Part shown: in pieces, positions 34,143-42,001 of the stretch
Layout of the letters: the number at the start of each line of letters is the position of its first letter
Position numbering within the stretch: position 1 is the first letter of the stretch
DNA from: Clostridia bacterium
Lineage (GTDB): Bacteria; Bacillota; Clostridia; Christensenellales; Borkfalkiaceae
Length of the DNA stretch: 64,000 nt
NCBI GenBank assembly: GCA_017507005.1
Contig: JAFWBT010000026.1
Location: forward strand, 42,892-106,891
Direction: 5' to 3'
Notes under the pieces: generated by a model
Databases searched by the model: none
Told to the model about the DNA's origin: nothing
Seen by the model: the letters and a program-made list of their open reading frames with translations, nothing else
Made by a program: the position numbers and the translations under genes

Positions 34143-34958
34143 ATGATGAAAAATGCAAAAAAGGTTTTGATAAGCGTGTTGGCAGTGCTGACGTTTGGCG
34201 TTTCGTATTTGACGGCTTGCGGCGCGGCGGGCAGCAACGCGAATAGCGGCGTGGAGAATAGCAATTCTTCTGTCTTAGAAAGGACGAGCGAGAGTGAAAC
34301 GGCTAGTTCATCGGATTTTACGAGCGATAGCGAAGAGGAAACGTCCTCTGAACTGTCCTCTGAATCGTCCTCTGAAAGCTCGCCCGAAACGGAAAGAGAG
34401 CCGAGCGAGGGGTTGGCTTACGAGTTGAGCGAAGACGAGGAATATTATATCGTGACGGGTATCGGTGATTGTACGGATGCGGACCTCGTTATTCCTGCAA
34501 CGTATGACGAGTTGCCCGTGAAAGAAATCGCGGAGAACGCCTTTTACGATGCTGACCGTTTAATGAGTGTAGTAATCGGCGACAATATTACAACGATTGG
34601 TGAGAGCGCGTTTTCCACTTGTAGCTGTATCACGAGCGTGACGTTGGGCAGTAGTGTCAAGACGATTGGCGTCAGCGCGTTCAACGCGTGTAAAGCCCTG
34701 ACGAGCGTGACAATCCCTAGCGGCGTTTTGGAGATTGGGGCGCACTCGTTTGGTTGGTGTAGTGGTTTGAAAGAGGTAACGATAGCGGATAGCGTGACGA
34801 AAATCGGGGATTCGGCGTTCGTGATGTGCGAAGCGTTGGAAACTATCACGTTCGAGGGCGGCGTAGAAAGCTGGACGGCGGTGGAAAAGGGCGCAAACTG
34901 GGCGTTTAGAATCGTTGCGACAAAGGTCGTGTGTAGCGACGGAGAAGGGGAGATATAA
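34143..34958 (+). CDS. Surface lipoprotein with BspA-like leucine-rich repeats
   Basis: A 271-residue secreted protein: signal peptide with lipobox LTAC (Cys near residue 22), a Ser/Glu-rich, repetitive linker (about 25-95, with repeated SSES/LSSES units), then about five LRR_5 units of the BspA type. Repeats such as DNITTIGESAFSTCSCITSV and KTIGVSAFNACKALTSV show the 23-residue period. Such proteins mediate surface contacts. The first ATG (34143) is chosen with AAGGA seven bases upstream. It begins 11 bases after the serine hydrolase gene and probably shares its transcript. Confidence 0.85.
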   Translation: MMKNAKKVLISVLAVLTFGVSYLTACGAAGSNANSGVENSNSSVLERTSESETASSSDFTSDSEEETSSELSSESSSESSPETEREPSEGLAYELSEDEEYYIVTGIGDCTDADLVIPATYDELPVKEIAENAFYDADRLMSVVIGDNITTIGESAFSTCSCITSVTLGSSVKTIGVSAFNACKALTSVTIPSGVLEIGAHSFGWCSGLKEVTIADSVTKIGDSAFVMCEALETITFEGGVESWTAVEKGANWAFRIVATKVVCSDGEGEI

Positions 34959-34961
34959 AGA

Positions 34962-35045
34962 GTGAATTGCCTGCGGCGTGACTTGTTTTTTTGCAAAACG
35001 TGAATTGCGTTCGTTGAACGCGTGAATTGCAAAGCGTTGCTTTGC
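34962..35045. repeat. GTGAATTGC repeats with small palindromes
   Basis: GTGAATTGC occurs at 34962-34970, 35000-35008 and 35022-35030. Two short hairpins with the same GTT loop follow the last two: GCGTTC-GTT-GAACGC at 35007-35021 and GCAAAGC-GTT-GCTTTGC at 35029-35045. This part of the 324-base spacer before rimP has no gene. Confidence 0.65.
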
Positions 35046-35067
35046 GTTGCGGCTAGGTTTTATATTG

Positions 35068-35129
35068 TTATTGCGAGCGTAGCGCGGCAATCTCGTAAAA
35101 AATACGGCAATCAATACGTCCCTTACGAG
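35068..35129. repeat. REP-like palindromic element
   Basis: TTATTGCGAGCGTAGCGCGG (35068-35087) continues CAATCTCG. ATTGC and GCAAT pair, giving an imperfect palindrome. It strongly resembles the ATTGCGAGCGNAGCG...GCAATCTC motif found in intergenic spacers of many bacteria. CTCGTAA (35092-35098) and TTACGAG (35123-35129) form a further inverted repeat. Confidence 0.6.
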
Positions 35130-35174
35130 TAAAGCGCGCGAAAAGAAATTTTTGCTAAAATAGGCGTAAAATGC

Positions 35175-35203
35175 TTGCGTTTTGCTTATAATAATGTTAT
35201 AAT
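35175..35203 (+). promoter_or_regulatory. Promoter of the rimP-nusA-infB operon
   Basis: TTGCGT at 35175-35180 and TATAAT at 35198-35203 with a 17-base spacer; a second TATAAT lies at 35187-35192. This gives the block from rimP onward its own start downstream of the inserted genes. Confidence 0.65.
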
Positions 35204-35231
35204 AAGGGTACTTAATAGTTCAGTAATGAGT

Positions 35232-35260
35232 ATTGAGAGTGGTCTTGCGCCACTCTCAAT
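35232..35260 (+). promoter_or_regulatory. Leader hairpin upstream of rimP
   Basis: ATTGAGAGTGG at 35232-35242 and CCACTCTCAAT at 35250-35260 form a perfect 11-bp stem with a 7-base loop. No T-run follows, so it is a 5'-UTR structure rather than a terminator. AGAGTGG/CCACTCT-type hairpins are, as I recall, common before rimP in Firmicutes and may serve autoregulation. Confidence 0.6.
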
Positions 35261-35282
35261 ATTGCTGTAAGGGGATATTTTT

Positions 35283-35753
35283 ATGAAAACGAAACCGATT
35301 ACGGACGTACAGGCGGCTTTGCAGCCTATCGCGGACGAAATGGAAATCGAGATTGTCGAGGTCGAATTTAAGCAAGGGAAAGAGCCTGCGCTCACCGTCT
35401 ATATCGATATGGAAGGCGGCGTCGATTTGAACGCTTGCGAGAAATTCCACCGCGCAATCGACCCGATTTTGGACGAACTCGACCCGACCTTTGGCGAGCC
35501 TTACACCCTCAACGTATCCAGCCCCGGCTTAGATAGGCCCTTGAAAACGGATCGCGATTATCAAAAATGTATGGGTAAAAAGGTAGAGGTAAAGCTGTTC
35601 GCGCCCTTGAAAGGCAAGAAATTTTTCGAGCTGACGTTGAAAGGTCACGACGAGAACTGCGTCTACCTTGACGACAACGGCGAAGAGCTGAAATTGGAAA
35701 AGGCGAAGATTGCAAAGATTTGTCGCGCGATTGATTTCGACGGCTTGGTGTAA
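35283..35753 (+). CDS. rimP: Ribosome maturation factor RimP
   Basis: Needed for 30S subunit maturation. The N-terminal alpha/beta domain has VEFKQGKEPALTVYIDMEGG and DLNACEKFHRAI. The SSPGLDRPLKTDRDYQKCMGK block and the C-terminal SH3-like domain with VYLDDNGEEL are diagnostic. The length of 156 residues is normal. AAGGGGA precedes the ATG. First gene of the transcription/translation operon after a structured leader. Confidence 0.96.
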   Translation: MKTKPITDVQAALQPIADEMEIEIVEVEFKQGKEPALTVYIDMEGGVDLNACEKFHRAIDPILDELDPTFGEPYTLNVSSPGLDRPLKTDRDYQKCMGKKVEVKLFAPLKGKKFFELTLKGHDENCVYLDDNGEELKLEKAKIAKICRAIDFDGLV

Positions 35754-35878
35754 AAGTAAAACGCGAGTGTCGTTGCCACAAACCGTAAGGATAGCGTGGA
35801 GACCTCGTGAAAAAACAACGAAAAAATAAAAAACAAAACGTATAAAGTAAATCGAAAATTCAACAGGAGATTACAACA

Positions 35879-37000
35879 ATGGAAAACAAGGAGTTTTTTG
35901 CGGCGTTCACCGATTTGGTAAGAGAAAAGGGGATTAGCGAAGAAGCGTTTATTCAAACGCTGGAAAACGCGCTTGCGTCCGCGTACAAAAAACAGTTTGA
36001 AGGCGGTGCGGAGATTAACGTTACGCTTGATGCGGAAAAGGGTTTAATCGAATTCAAGGCTACCCGTTACGTCGTAGAAGAAGTGGAAGACAAGGATAAG
36101 GAAATTTCTCTCGAAGACGCGCAGGAATTGAATCCTGATTACAAAGTGGGCGACACCATCGTTACCACCTTTATTCCTAAAGACTTCGGCCGTATTGCGG
36201 CGCAGACGGCAAAGCAGGTACTTTTGCAAAAACTGCACGAGACCGAACGCGACAACACGTTCTCCGAATTTTCGGATAAAGAGGGCGAGCTGATGGAAGG
36301 CGTTATCCGTAAGATGGACGAAAGAAACATCTACGTAGAGCTCGGCGATAAGAAAATTGAGGGCGTTATGCCCCCGCAGGACCGCGTTCCCACCGAAAGA
36401 TACGCCGTTGGCGACCGTTTGAAGGTGTTCGTAAAACGCGTGAAAAACAGCGGTAAAAATTCGCAAATCGTCGTATCCCGTTCGGCGCAGGGCTTGGTAA
36501 AGAAACTGTTTGAAGAACAAGTGCCTGAAATCGCGCAGGGTATCGTTGAGATTAAAGAAATCGCTCGTGAAGCAGGTCATCGTACGAAGATGGCAATCGT
36601 TTCCAACGACGCGCGCGTGGACGCTGTCGGCGCTTGCGTTGGTAATCGCGGCGCGAGAGTAAACGCTGTCGTGGAAGAACTCGGCGGTGAAAAGATTGAT
36701 ATTATCCTTTGGAACGAAGATCCTTTGGCGTTCATTTATAAGGCTTTGTCGCCTGCAACGGTGTTGTCGGTAACGGCGAAAGGCGAACGCAGCGCGATTG
36801 CTATCGTGCCTGATGAAAAGCTGTCGCTTGCTATCGGTAGAGACGGTCAAAACGCGCGTTTGGCGGCAAGACTTACGGGCTGGAAGATTGACGTAAAGAA
36901 CGCGTCCTCGCCCGAGGCTGCGGAAATCCTTGCGGCTATGGAAGCGGAGGAAGAAACGGGCGTTGAAGAATCCTTCGAGGACGAAACCATCGAAGAATAA
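35879..37000 (+). CDS. nusA: Transcription termination/antitermination factor NusA
   Basis: RNA polymerase-associated factor controlling pausing, termination and antitermination. The N-terminal domain (1-130) binds polymerase. An S1 domain (about 135-200) starts GELMEGVIRKMDERNIYVELG in two blocks. Two KH domains follow with ACVGNRGARVNAVVEEL and AIGRDGQNARLAARLTG. It ends in a short acidic tail and lacks the C-terminal acidic repeats of E. coli, as usual in Firmicutes. The length is 373 residues. CAGGAG precedes the ATG after a 125-base spacer. Confidence 0.97.
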   Translation: MENKEFFAAFTDLVREKGISEEAFIQTLENALASAYKKQFEGGAEINVTLDAEKGLIEFKATRYVVEEVEDKDKEISLEDAQELNPDYKVGDTIVTTFIPKDFGRIAAQTAKQVLLQKLHETERDNTFSEFSDKEGELMEGVIRKMDERNIYVELGDKKIEGVMPPQDRVPTERYAVGDRLKVFVKRVKNSGKNSQIVVSRSAQGLVKKLFEEQVPEIAQGIVEIKEIAREAGHRTKMAIVSNDARVDAVGACVGNRGARVNAVVEELGGEKIDIILWNEDPLAFIYKALSPATVLSVTAKGERSAIAIVPDEKLSLAIGRDGQNARLAARLTGWKIDVKNASSPEAAEILAAMEAEEETGVEESFEDETIEE

Positions 37001-37065
37001 TACGCTTGAAAATAATACGCTCGGTGGCGCGGCGAGGCTGCGACAACGGCAACGGGAGGCAAGCT

Positions 37066-37335
37066 ATGCCTAAGAAAAAGAATATACCCATGCGTATGTG
37101 TATCGCTTGTCGGGAAATGAAACCCAAGCAAGAAATGACGCGCGTGGTGAGAAATGCCGACGGGGAAATTTCACTCGACCCGACGGGAAAAGCGCCGGGC
37201 AGAGGCGCGTATATCTGCAACGGCGACGAATGTTTGAAAAAGCTGAACGGTAAAAAGCTGTTGAATAAAACGTTTTCCGCAAACGTATCCGACGAAGTGT
37301 ATCGGGGCGTTGAGGAGGTTTTGAGTGAACAGTAA
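37066..37335 (+). CDS. rnpM: RNase P modulator RnpM (YlxR family)
   Basis: Small RNA-binding protein of the YlxR family, reported in Bacillus to bind RNase P RNA and modulate its activity. PMRMCIACREMKPKQEMTRVV and the GRGAYIC motif are typical, given here as blocks. The ATG at 37066 is chosen because GGGAGG lies at 37054-37059; the open frame extends back to 37006 in the spacer. It has 89 residues, the usual length, and overlaps ylxQ by 11 bases. Confidence 0.92.
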   Translation: MPKKKNIPMRMCIACREMKPKQEMTRVVRNADGEISLDPTGKAPGRGAYICNGDECLKKLNGKKLLNKTFSANVSDEVYRGVEEVLSEQ

Positions 37336-37654
37336 AATCGATTCGTATCTCGGTTTTTGTATCCGTTCCCGAAAAATCTTGTTCGGGGTGGACAATATCG
37401 ACGAAAAGCGCAAAGGTGTGTTTTTAATCGTCGTGGATAGCGGCATTTCAGACAATTCGATGAAAGTGATAAAAAGAGCGCAAGAACGTTTTGCCTGTCC
37501 GATTTTGGTGACGGATAAAGACTGTTTGGGCGAACGTTTGCACCGACCTGCCGTAAAGGCGGCGGCTATACTGGATAAAAATCTCGCCGCGGCGATTCTT
37601 TCCGCGGTGGATACCGAACCTCAATTCAAATTCTATTCTGGAGGGAACAACTGA
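37325..37654 (+). CDS. L7Ae-family ribosomal-like protein YlxQ
   Basis: RNA-binding L7Ae/L30e/S12e-fold protein, K-turn binder, always found between ylxR and infB. SYLGFCIRSRKILFGVDNI and VDSGISDNSMK show the fold start and RNA-binding loop. It has 109 residues and a GTG start with GAGGAGG just upstream. It overlaps rnpM and lies four bases before infB, so translation is coupled through the set. Confidence 0.9.
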   Translation: MNSKIDSYLGFCIRSRKILFGVDNIDEKRKGVFLIVVDSGISDNSMKVIKRAQERFACPILVTDKDCLGERLHRPAVKAAAILDKNLAAAILSAVDTEPQFKFYSGGNN

Positions 37655-37658
37655 ACCT

Positions 37659-40397
37659 ATGGCAAAAAAATACGAAAATGTGGAAAAAGTATTGGGATTG
37701 TTAGACGATAAGCAGCTTGGGGGCTTGCAAAAACGTCTTTCTTCCACAGAGAAAAATCTTTCGGAAATTTTGAAAAGACTTTCTGTCTTAGAGACGGAAA
37801 AGGCAGAACGCGACGCGCAAGAAGCGGCAATCAAGGCGGAGGAAGAAGCACGCCTTGCAGTGGAAGCTGCCGAAAAAGCGGCGAAAGAGGCGGTCGTTCC
37901 CAAGAAAACGAGCAAGAAAAAGGCGGAAGAAACGGAAGAACCCGTTGTTGCCGCTGAGGGCGAAGAAGAAAAGCCCAAAAAGACAGCTCGCAAAAAGAAG
38001 GAAGAGGCTACGGAAGAAGTAGCGGCGGAAGAAGCTCCGACGGAAGAAAAGCCTAAGAAAACGAGCAAGAAAAAGGAAGAGCCTGTTGCGGAAGAGCCTG
38101 CGCAAGAAACGCAGCCCGCAGAACCTACTCCCGTAGCGGAAGAGGAAAAGGCGAAGCCTGAAACGAGAACGTTCGTTCCCAAGACGGACGCTCGTCCTGC
38201 CACGCCGGCATCACCCCGTGCCCCCAGATATTTCAGAAACGGTCAGGAACAAGGCGTGTACGTGGCAAAGCCCGGTGCGGAATCGGCAACGAGCGGCGGC
38301 TCGACCTATCGTCCCCGTCAAGAGGGTGCAAGACCTGCTCGTCCGCAGGGGGATAGACCGTTCAACGGTCAAAGACCTGCAACGTCGGCGCGTCCGGCTC
38401 GTCCCGTGAGCGCAGGCGCGACAATGCCCGCACCCGCAACGCCGAGCAGAGATGCTAAATCGTTCTCTGCGCCTGCAAAGAAGAAGACGTTTGAAAAGAC
38501 GTATACGGAAAAGAAACCTATGTCCAAGCGTTCGCTTATCAAGCAGCAGGGCATGACGGTGGAGGATTTCGACGAGGATAAGTCGGGGTACAGAAAGGTG
38601 CGTTCGCCGAAGAAGCAAAAACGTCAGGAAATCCCCACGATTAAGATTGAACACGCAGTCGTTACCACGCAGGAAATTCCTTTGAAAGTCCTGTCTGAAA
38701 AGTTGGGCGTATCGGCTGTGGAAATCACCAAACGCCTTTTCAAAGAAGGTATTATGAAAGGCATTAACGACTCCATCGATTACGAAAACGCGGCGCTTAT
38801 GGCGGCGGATATGGGTATCGATTTGGAATACAAACCCGAAAAGACGGCGGAAGAAGTGCTGATGGATACGGCGGCGGCTGAAGACGAGAGCAAGCTCATC
38901 ACGCGCGCGCCCGTCGTAACGGTAATGGGCCACGTAGACCACGGTAAGACGTCCTTGCTCGATAGAATTCGTGCGACGTCGGTAACGGCAGGCGAAGCGG
39001 GCGGTATTACGCAGAGTATCGGTGCGTACACGGTAACGGCGAAAGGCAAGCAGATTACCTTTATCGACACGCCCGGTCACGCGGCGTTCACGTCTATGCG
39101 TGCGCGCGGCGCGAAGATTACGGATATCGTTATTCTCGTCGTAGCGGCGGACGACGGTATTATGCCGCAGACGGTAGAGGCTATCAATCACGCGAAAGCG
39201 GCTGACGTGCCTATTATCGTGGCTATGAATAAAATGGATAAACACGAGATCAATCCCGATCGCGTAAAACAGCAGCTTATCGAACACGAGCTCGTGCCTG
39301 AGGAATGGGGCGGCGACACTATGATCGTGCCCGTTTCTGCAAAGACGGGTATGGGTATCGACGATTTGCTCGATTCTGTGAACTTGATTGCGGAAATGCA
39401 AGAACTCAAAGCCAACCCCGACCGTCAGGCTCGCGGTACGATTATCGAGGCGAAGCTGGATAAGGGTAAAGGTCCCGTTGCGAGCATTATCGTGCAGACG
39501 GGTACGCTGAAAACGGGCGACAATATCTTGTCGGGTACGACGATGGGCCGTGTGCGTGCTATGTTCGACGACAAGGGCAGAGCGGTAAAGAGCGCAGGTC
39601 CTTCGATGGCTGTGTCCATTTTAGGTCTTGAAGACGTGCCTAACGCTGGCGATAGCATTATGGTTGTCGATCAGACGCTGATGAAGCAGGTACAAGAAGA
39701 AAGAAAGAACAGAGAACGCGAGAGCATGATTAAAGAACAGAGTCGCGTATCTCTCGACGATATCTTCGCGCAGGTGGAAGAAGGCAAGATTAAGAACCTC
39801 AATCTTATCGTCAAAGGCGACGTGCAGGGTAGCGTAGAGGCTGTGAAACAGTCCTTGGAAAAGCTGACGAACGAAGAAGTACGCGTAAAGGTTATCCACG
39901 CGGCGGCGGGTGCTATCAACGAAGGCGACGTGATGTTGGCTGACAGCGCGAACGCGATTATTATCGGCTTTAACGTGCGTCCCGACACCAAGGCGAAGAA
40001 GCTCGCGGAAACGAGCAAAGTAGACGTAAGAAGCTACCGTATCATTTACGAACTCATTGACGATATGGAAGCGGCGCTGAAAGGTATGCTCGCGCCCAAG
40101 CTCAAAGAAGTGCTTACGGGTAAATGTGAAGTCCGTCAAACGTTCAATATCTCGAACGTGGGTACGATTGCAGGCTGCTACGTTACGGACGGCAAGATTG
40201 TTCGCGGCGGCAAACTGCGTATCTATCGTGAAGATATTATGATTTGCGAAGGCGGCGTAAAACAGCTGAAACGTTTCAAGGACGACGTGAAAGAGGTCAA
40301 CTACGGCTACGAATGCGGCTGCGCAATCGAGGGCTTTAACGAGATTCGCGTAGGGGATATTATTGAATGTTACGTAACGGAGGAAATCAAGGCGTAA
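37659..40397 (+). CDS. infB: Translation initiation factor IF-2
   Basis: GTPase that places fMet-tRNA on the 30S subunit. The first about 300 residues are a low-complexity Lys/Glu/Ala then Pro/Arg-rich extension, including repeated KKTSKKK-type blocks. The IF2_N domain (about 335-390) is followed by the G domain with [17 protein letters not shown] (near 423), DTPGHAAF, and NKMDK. Domains II, III and the C-terminal tRNA-binding C2 domain complete 912 residues. GGAGGG lies at about 37640. Its stop overlaps the rbfA start by one base. Confidence 0.98.
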   Translation: MAKKYENVEKVLGLLDDKQLGGLQKRLSSTEKNLSEILKRLSVLETEKAERDAQEAAIKAEEEARLAVEAAEKAAKEAVVPKKTSKKKAEETEEPVVAAEGEEEKPKKTARKKKEEATEEVAAEEAPTEEKPKKTSKKKEEPVAEEPAQETQPAEPTPVAEEEKAKPETRTFVPKTDARPATPASPRAPRYFRNGQEQGVYVAKPGAESATSGGSTYRPRQEGARPARPQGDRPFNGQRPATSARPARPVSAGATMPAPATPSRDAKSFSAPAKKKTFEKTYTEKKPMSKRSLIKQQGMTVEDFDEDKSGYRKVRSPKKQKRQEIPTIKIEHAVVTTQEIPLKVLSEKLGVSAVEITKRLFKEGIMKGINDSIDYENAALMAADMGIDLEYKPEKTAEEVLMDTAAAEDESKLITRAPVVTVMGHVDHGKTSLLDRIRATSVTAGEAGGITQSIGAYTVTAKGKQITFIDTPGHAAFTSMRARGAKITDIVILVVAADDGIMPQTVEAINHAKAADVPIIVAMNKMDKHEINPDRVKQQLIEHELVPEEWGGDTMIVPVSAKTGMGIDDLLDSVNLIAEMQELKANPDRQARGTIIEAKLDKGKGPVASIIVQTGTLKTGDNILSGTTMGRVRAMFDDKGRAVKSAGPSMAVSILGLEDVPNAGDSIMVVDQTLMKQVQEERKNRERESMIKEQSRVSLDDIFAQVEEGKIKNLNLIVKGDVQGSVEAVKQSLEKLTNEEVRVKVIHAAAGAINEGDVMLADSANAIIIGFNVRPDTKAKKLAETSKVDVRSYRIIYELIDDMEAALKGMLAPKLKEVLTGKCEVRQTFNISNVGTIAGCYVTDGKIVRGGKLRIYREDIMICEGGVKQLKRFKDDVKEVNYGYECGCAIEGFNEIRVGDIIECYVTEEIKA

Positions 40398-40789
40398 TGA
40401 AAGTATCGAGAACGTCGAGATTGAACGGTGAATACCAAAAAGAAATCAGCGAGGTGATTCGCCGTTTAAAAGACAAAGAACCGGAATTGAAAGGGCTGGT
40501 GTCCGTGACGGAAGCGGACGTTGCGCCCGATTTGAAAACGGCAATCGTCTACGTGAGTATTTACGGCAAAGGCGAGGCGGAAACCAAGCGTTCTTTTGAG
40601 ATTTTGCAGGAGAACGCAGGGTATATTCGTCACGAGCTGGCGCAGGTAATGCGTATGCGTACCGTGCCTTCCATCACGTTCCGTATGGACGGTAGTATGG
40701 TATACGGCGCGAAAATGGACGAGCTGTTTAAAAAGATTACCTATTCTACGCCCGATACGACGGAAGAAACGGACGCGGATGAAGAATAA
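40397..40789 (+). CDS. rbfA: Ribosome-binding factor A
   Basis: KH-fold 30S maturation factor. [21 protein letters not shown] opens the family fold, shown as one block of the start; SVTEADVAPDLKTAIVYVSI and RMRTVPSITFRMDGSM are diagnostic. The ATG at 40397 is inside the infB stop (TAATG) with GGAGG at 40379-40383. The 130-residue protein ends with an acidic Thr/Asp/Glu tail. The frame extends upstream to 40367 but lacks a site there. Confidence 0.95.
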   Translation: MKVSRTSRLNGEYQKEISEVIRRLKDKEPELKGLVSVTEADVAPDLKTAIVYVSIYGKGEAETKRSFEILQENAGYIRHELAQVMRMRTVPSITFRMDGSMVYGAKMDELFKKITYSTPDTTEETDADEE

Positions 40790-40804
40790 AACAGGATTTT
40801 TCTG

Positions 40805-40826
40805 CCTCCCTCTTTTTCGAGGGAGG
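40805..40826 (+). terminator. Hairpin after rbfA (weak terminator)
   Basis: CCTCCCTC at 40805-40812 pairs with GAGGGAGG at 40819-40826. The following sequence TAAGATTTTAAAG is only modestly T-rich, so termination may be partial and nrnA may be co-transcribed. Confidence 0.4.
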
Positions 40827-40849
40827 TAAGATTTTAAAGAGGAATACGT

Positions 40850-41815
40850 ATGGAAACTTTACAACAAATCGCAGAACGGATCAAGAGCGCAAAATCGGTG
40901 TTAATTATGACGCATATGCGTCCCGACGGCGACGCTTTCGGTAGCTCGCTCGCCTTGTCTGCTGCGCTGGATTTTTTTAAAACCCCCAACCAGGTATGCG
41001 TTGAATCGGATATTCCGTCCAACCTTGCCTTTTTAAACGGGATAGAAAAGGTGCAAAAAACGCCGACGATGGCGTACGATTTGCTTATCACGGTAGATTG
41101 TAGCGACGAACAGCGTTTGGGTGCGCTTTCCGACGAGTTCTCGGCGGCAAAACGCAAAAAAATCGATACGATTAACGTCGATCACCACATCTCTAACACC
41201 CGTTTCGCAAAATACAATTACGTGCGTGAATGCGCGGCGAATTGTATGAATATGGCAACGCTCATCGAGTACATGGGTGCCCCGTTTGATAAAAAAACGG
41301 CAGAATATCTGCTTTTGGGCTTGCTCACCGATTCGGGGAATTTTGCCCACGACGACGTGTCGGAAGAAACGTTTACGCTCGCGGCGAAGCTCGCAAAGGC
41401 AGGCGCGGATATCCGCTATTATAATTACAATCTATTCAAAAAACAGCCCAAGCAGCGTGCGGCGTTGTTTGCGCGTACTATGAGCGGTATTCGCTATTAT
41501 TTTGACGACCGTTTCGCTGTAATCGTGGTGACGAAACAAGCTATGGAAGAATGCGACGCAGACCACGGTATGACGGAAGGGTTTGTGGATTTTCCTCTCA
41601 ACGTGGACACGGTGGAGGTGGCGGCGTCCGTTATGGAAGTGAAGAAAGGGCAGTATAAAATTTCCTTGCGCTCGAAAGAATACGCAGACGTCAACAAGAT
41701 AGCAGGCACGTACGGTGGCGGCGGTCATATCCGCGCGGCAGGCTGTATGCTGTTTGGCGATATCGAAGAAGTGCTGGACAAGCTCTCGTATACGGTGTCG
41801 CAATATTTGGAATAA
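40850..41815 (+). CDS. nrnA: DHH-family nanoRNase/pAp phosphatase NrnA
   Basis: Degrades short oligoribonucleotides and 3'-phosphoadenosine 5'-phosphate. Metal-binding motifs of the DHH domain are visible: THMRPDGDAFGSSLAL, DCSDEQR, NVDHHISNT and LLTDSGNF. The DHHA1 domain ends with YGGGGHIRAAGC. The 321-residue length matches NrnA. Position after rbfA is the conserved Firmicutes order. In many genomes truB-ribF follows, but here they are elsewhere and a terminator ends the block. Confidence 0.95.
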   Translation: METLQQIAERIKSAKSVLIMTHMRPDGDAFGSSLALSAALDFFKTPNQVCVESDIPSNLAFLNGIEKVQKTPTMAYDLLITVDCSDEQRLGALSDEFSAAKRKKIDTINVDHHISNTRFAKYNYVRECAANCMNMATLIEYMGAPFDKKTAEYLLLGLLTDSGNFAHDDVSEETFTLAAKLAKAGADIRYYNYNLFKKQPKQRAALFARTMSGIRYYFDDRFAVIVVTKQAMEECDADHGMTEGFVDFPLNVDTVEVAASVMEVKKGQYKISLRSKEYADVNKIAGTYGGGGHIRAAGCMLFGDIEEVLDKLSYTVSQYLE

Positions 41816-41841
41816 GGACAAATAACGATTAAAAAATAGCA

Positions 41842-41873
41842 AACGAGGTTGGGATACGCCAGCCTCGTTTTTC
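41842..41873 (+). terminator. Intrinsic terminator after nrnA
   Basis: AACGAGGTTGG at 41842-41852 pairs with CCAGCCTCGTT at 41859-41869 (one G-U), followed by a T-run. It closes the infB operon. Confidence 0.85.
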
Positions 41874-41908
41874 TATCAAAATCCCCTAAAAAATTTTAAC
41901 GGAGGGGG

Positions 41909-41937
41909 TTGATTTTTTCACCGTTTGCGTGTATAAT
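41909..41937 (+). promoter_or_regulatory. Promoter of the DUF4011-type helicase gene
   Basis: TTGATT at 41909-41914 and TATAAT at 41932-41937, 17 bases apart. Confidence 0.7.
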
Positions 41938-41963
41938 AGAAAAGTAAAATATATAAGGAAGGA

Positions 41964-41986
41964 CGCAAGGGAGTTTTGCCCTTGCG
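41964..41986 (+). promoter_or_regulatory. 5'-UTR hairpin before the helicase gene
   Basis: CGCAAGGG at 41964-41971 and CCCTTGCG at 41979-41986 form a perfect 8-bp stem between the start of transcription and the GGGAAG ribosome site. No T-run follows. It could protect the RNA or tune translation. Confidence 0.5.
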
Positions 41987-42001
41987 ATAGTGGGAAGATT
42001 T

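Noticed and set aside
38211-39401. 396-codon minus-strand open frame opposite infB
   Set aside because: Antisense to the IF-2 G domain and arginine/histidine-rich without motifs.
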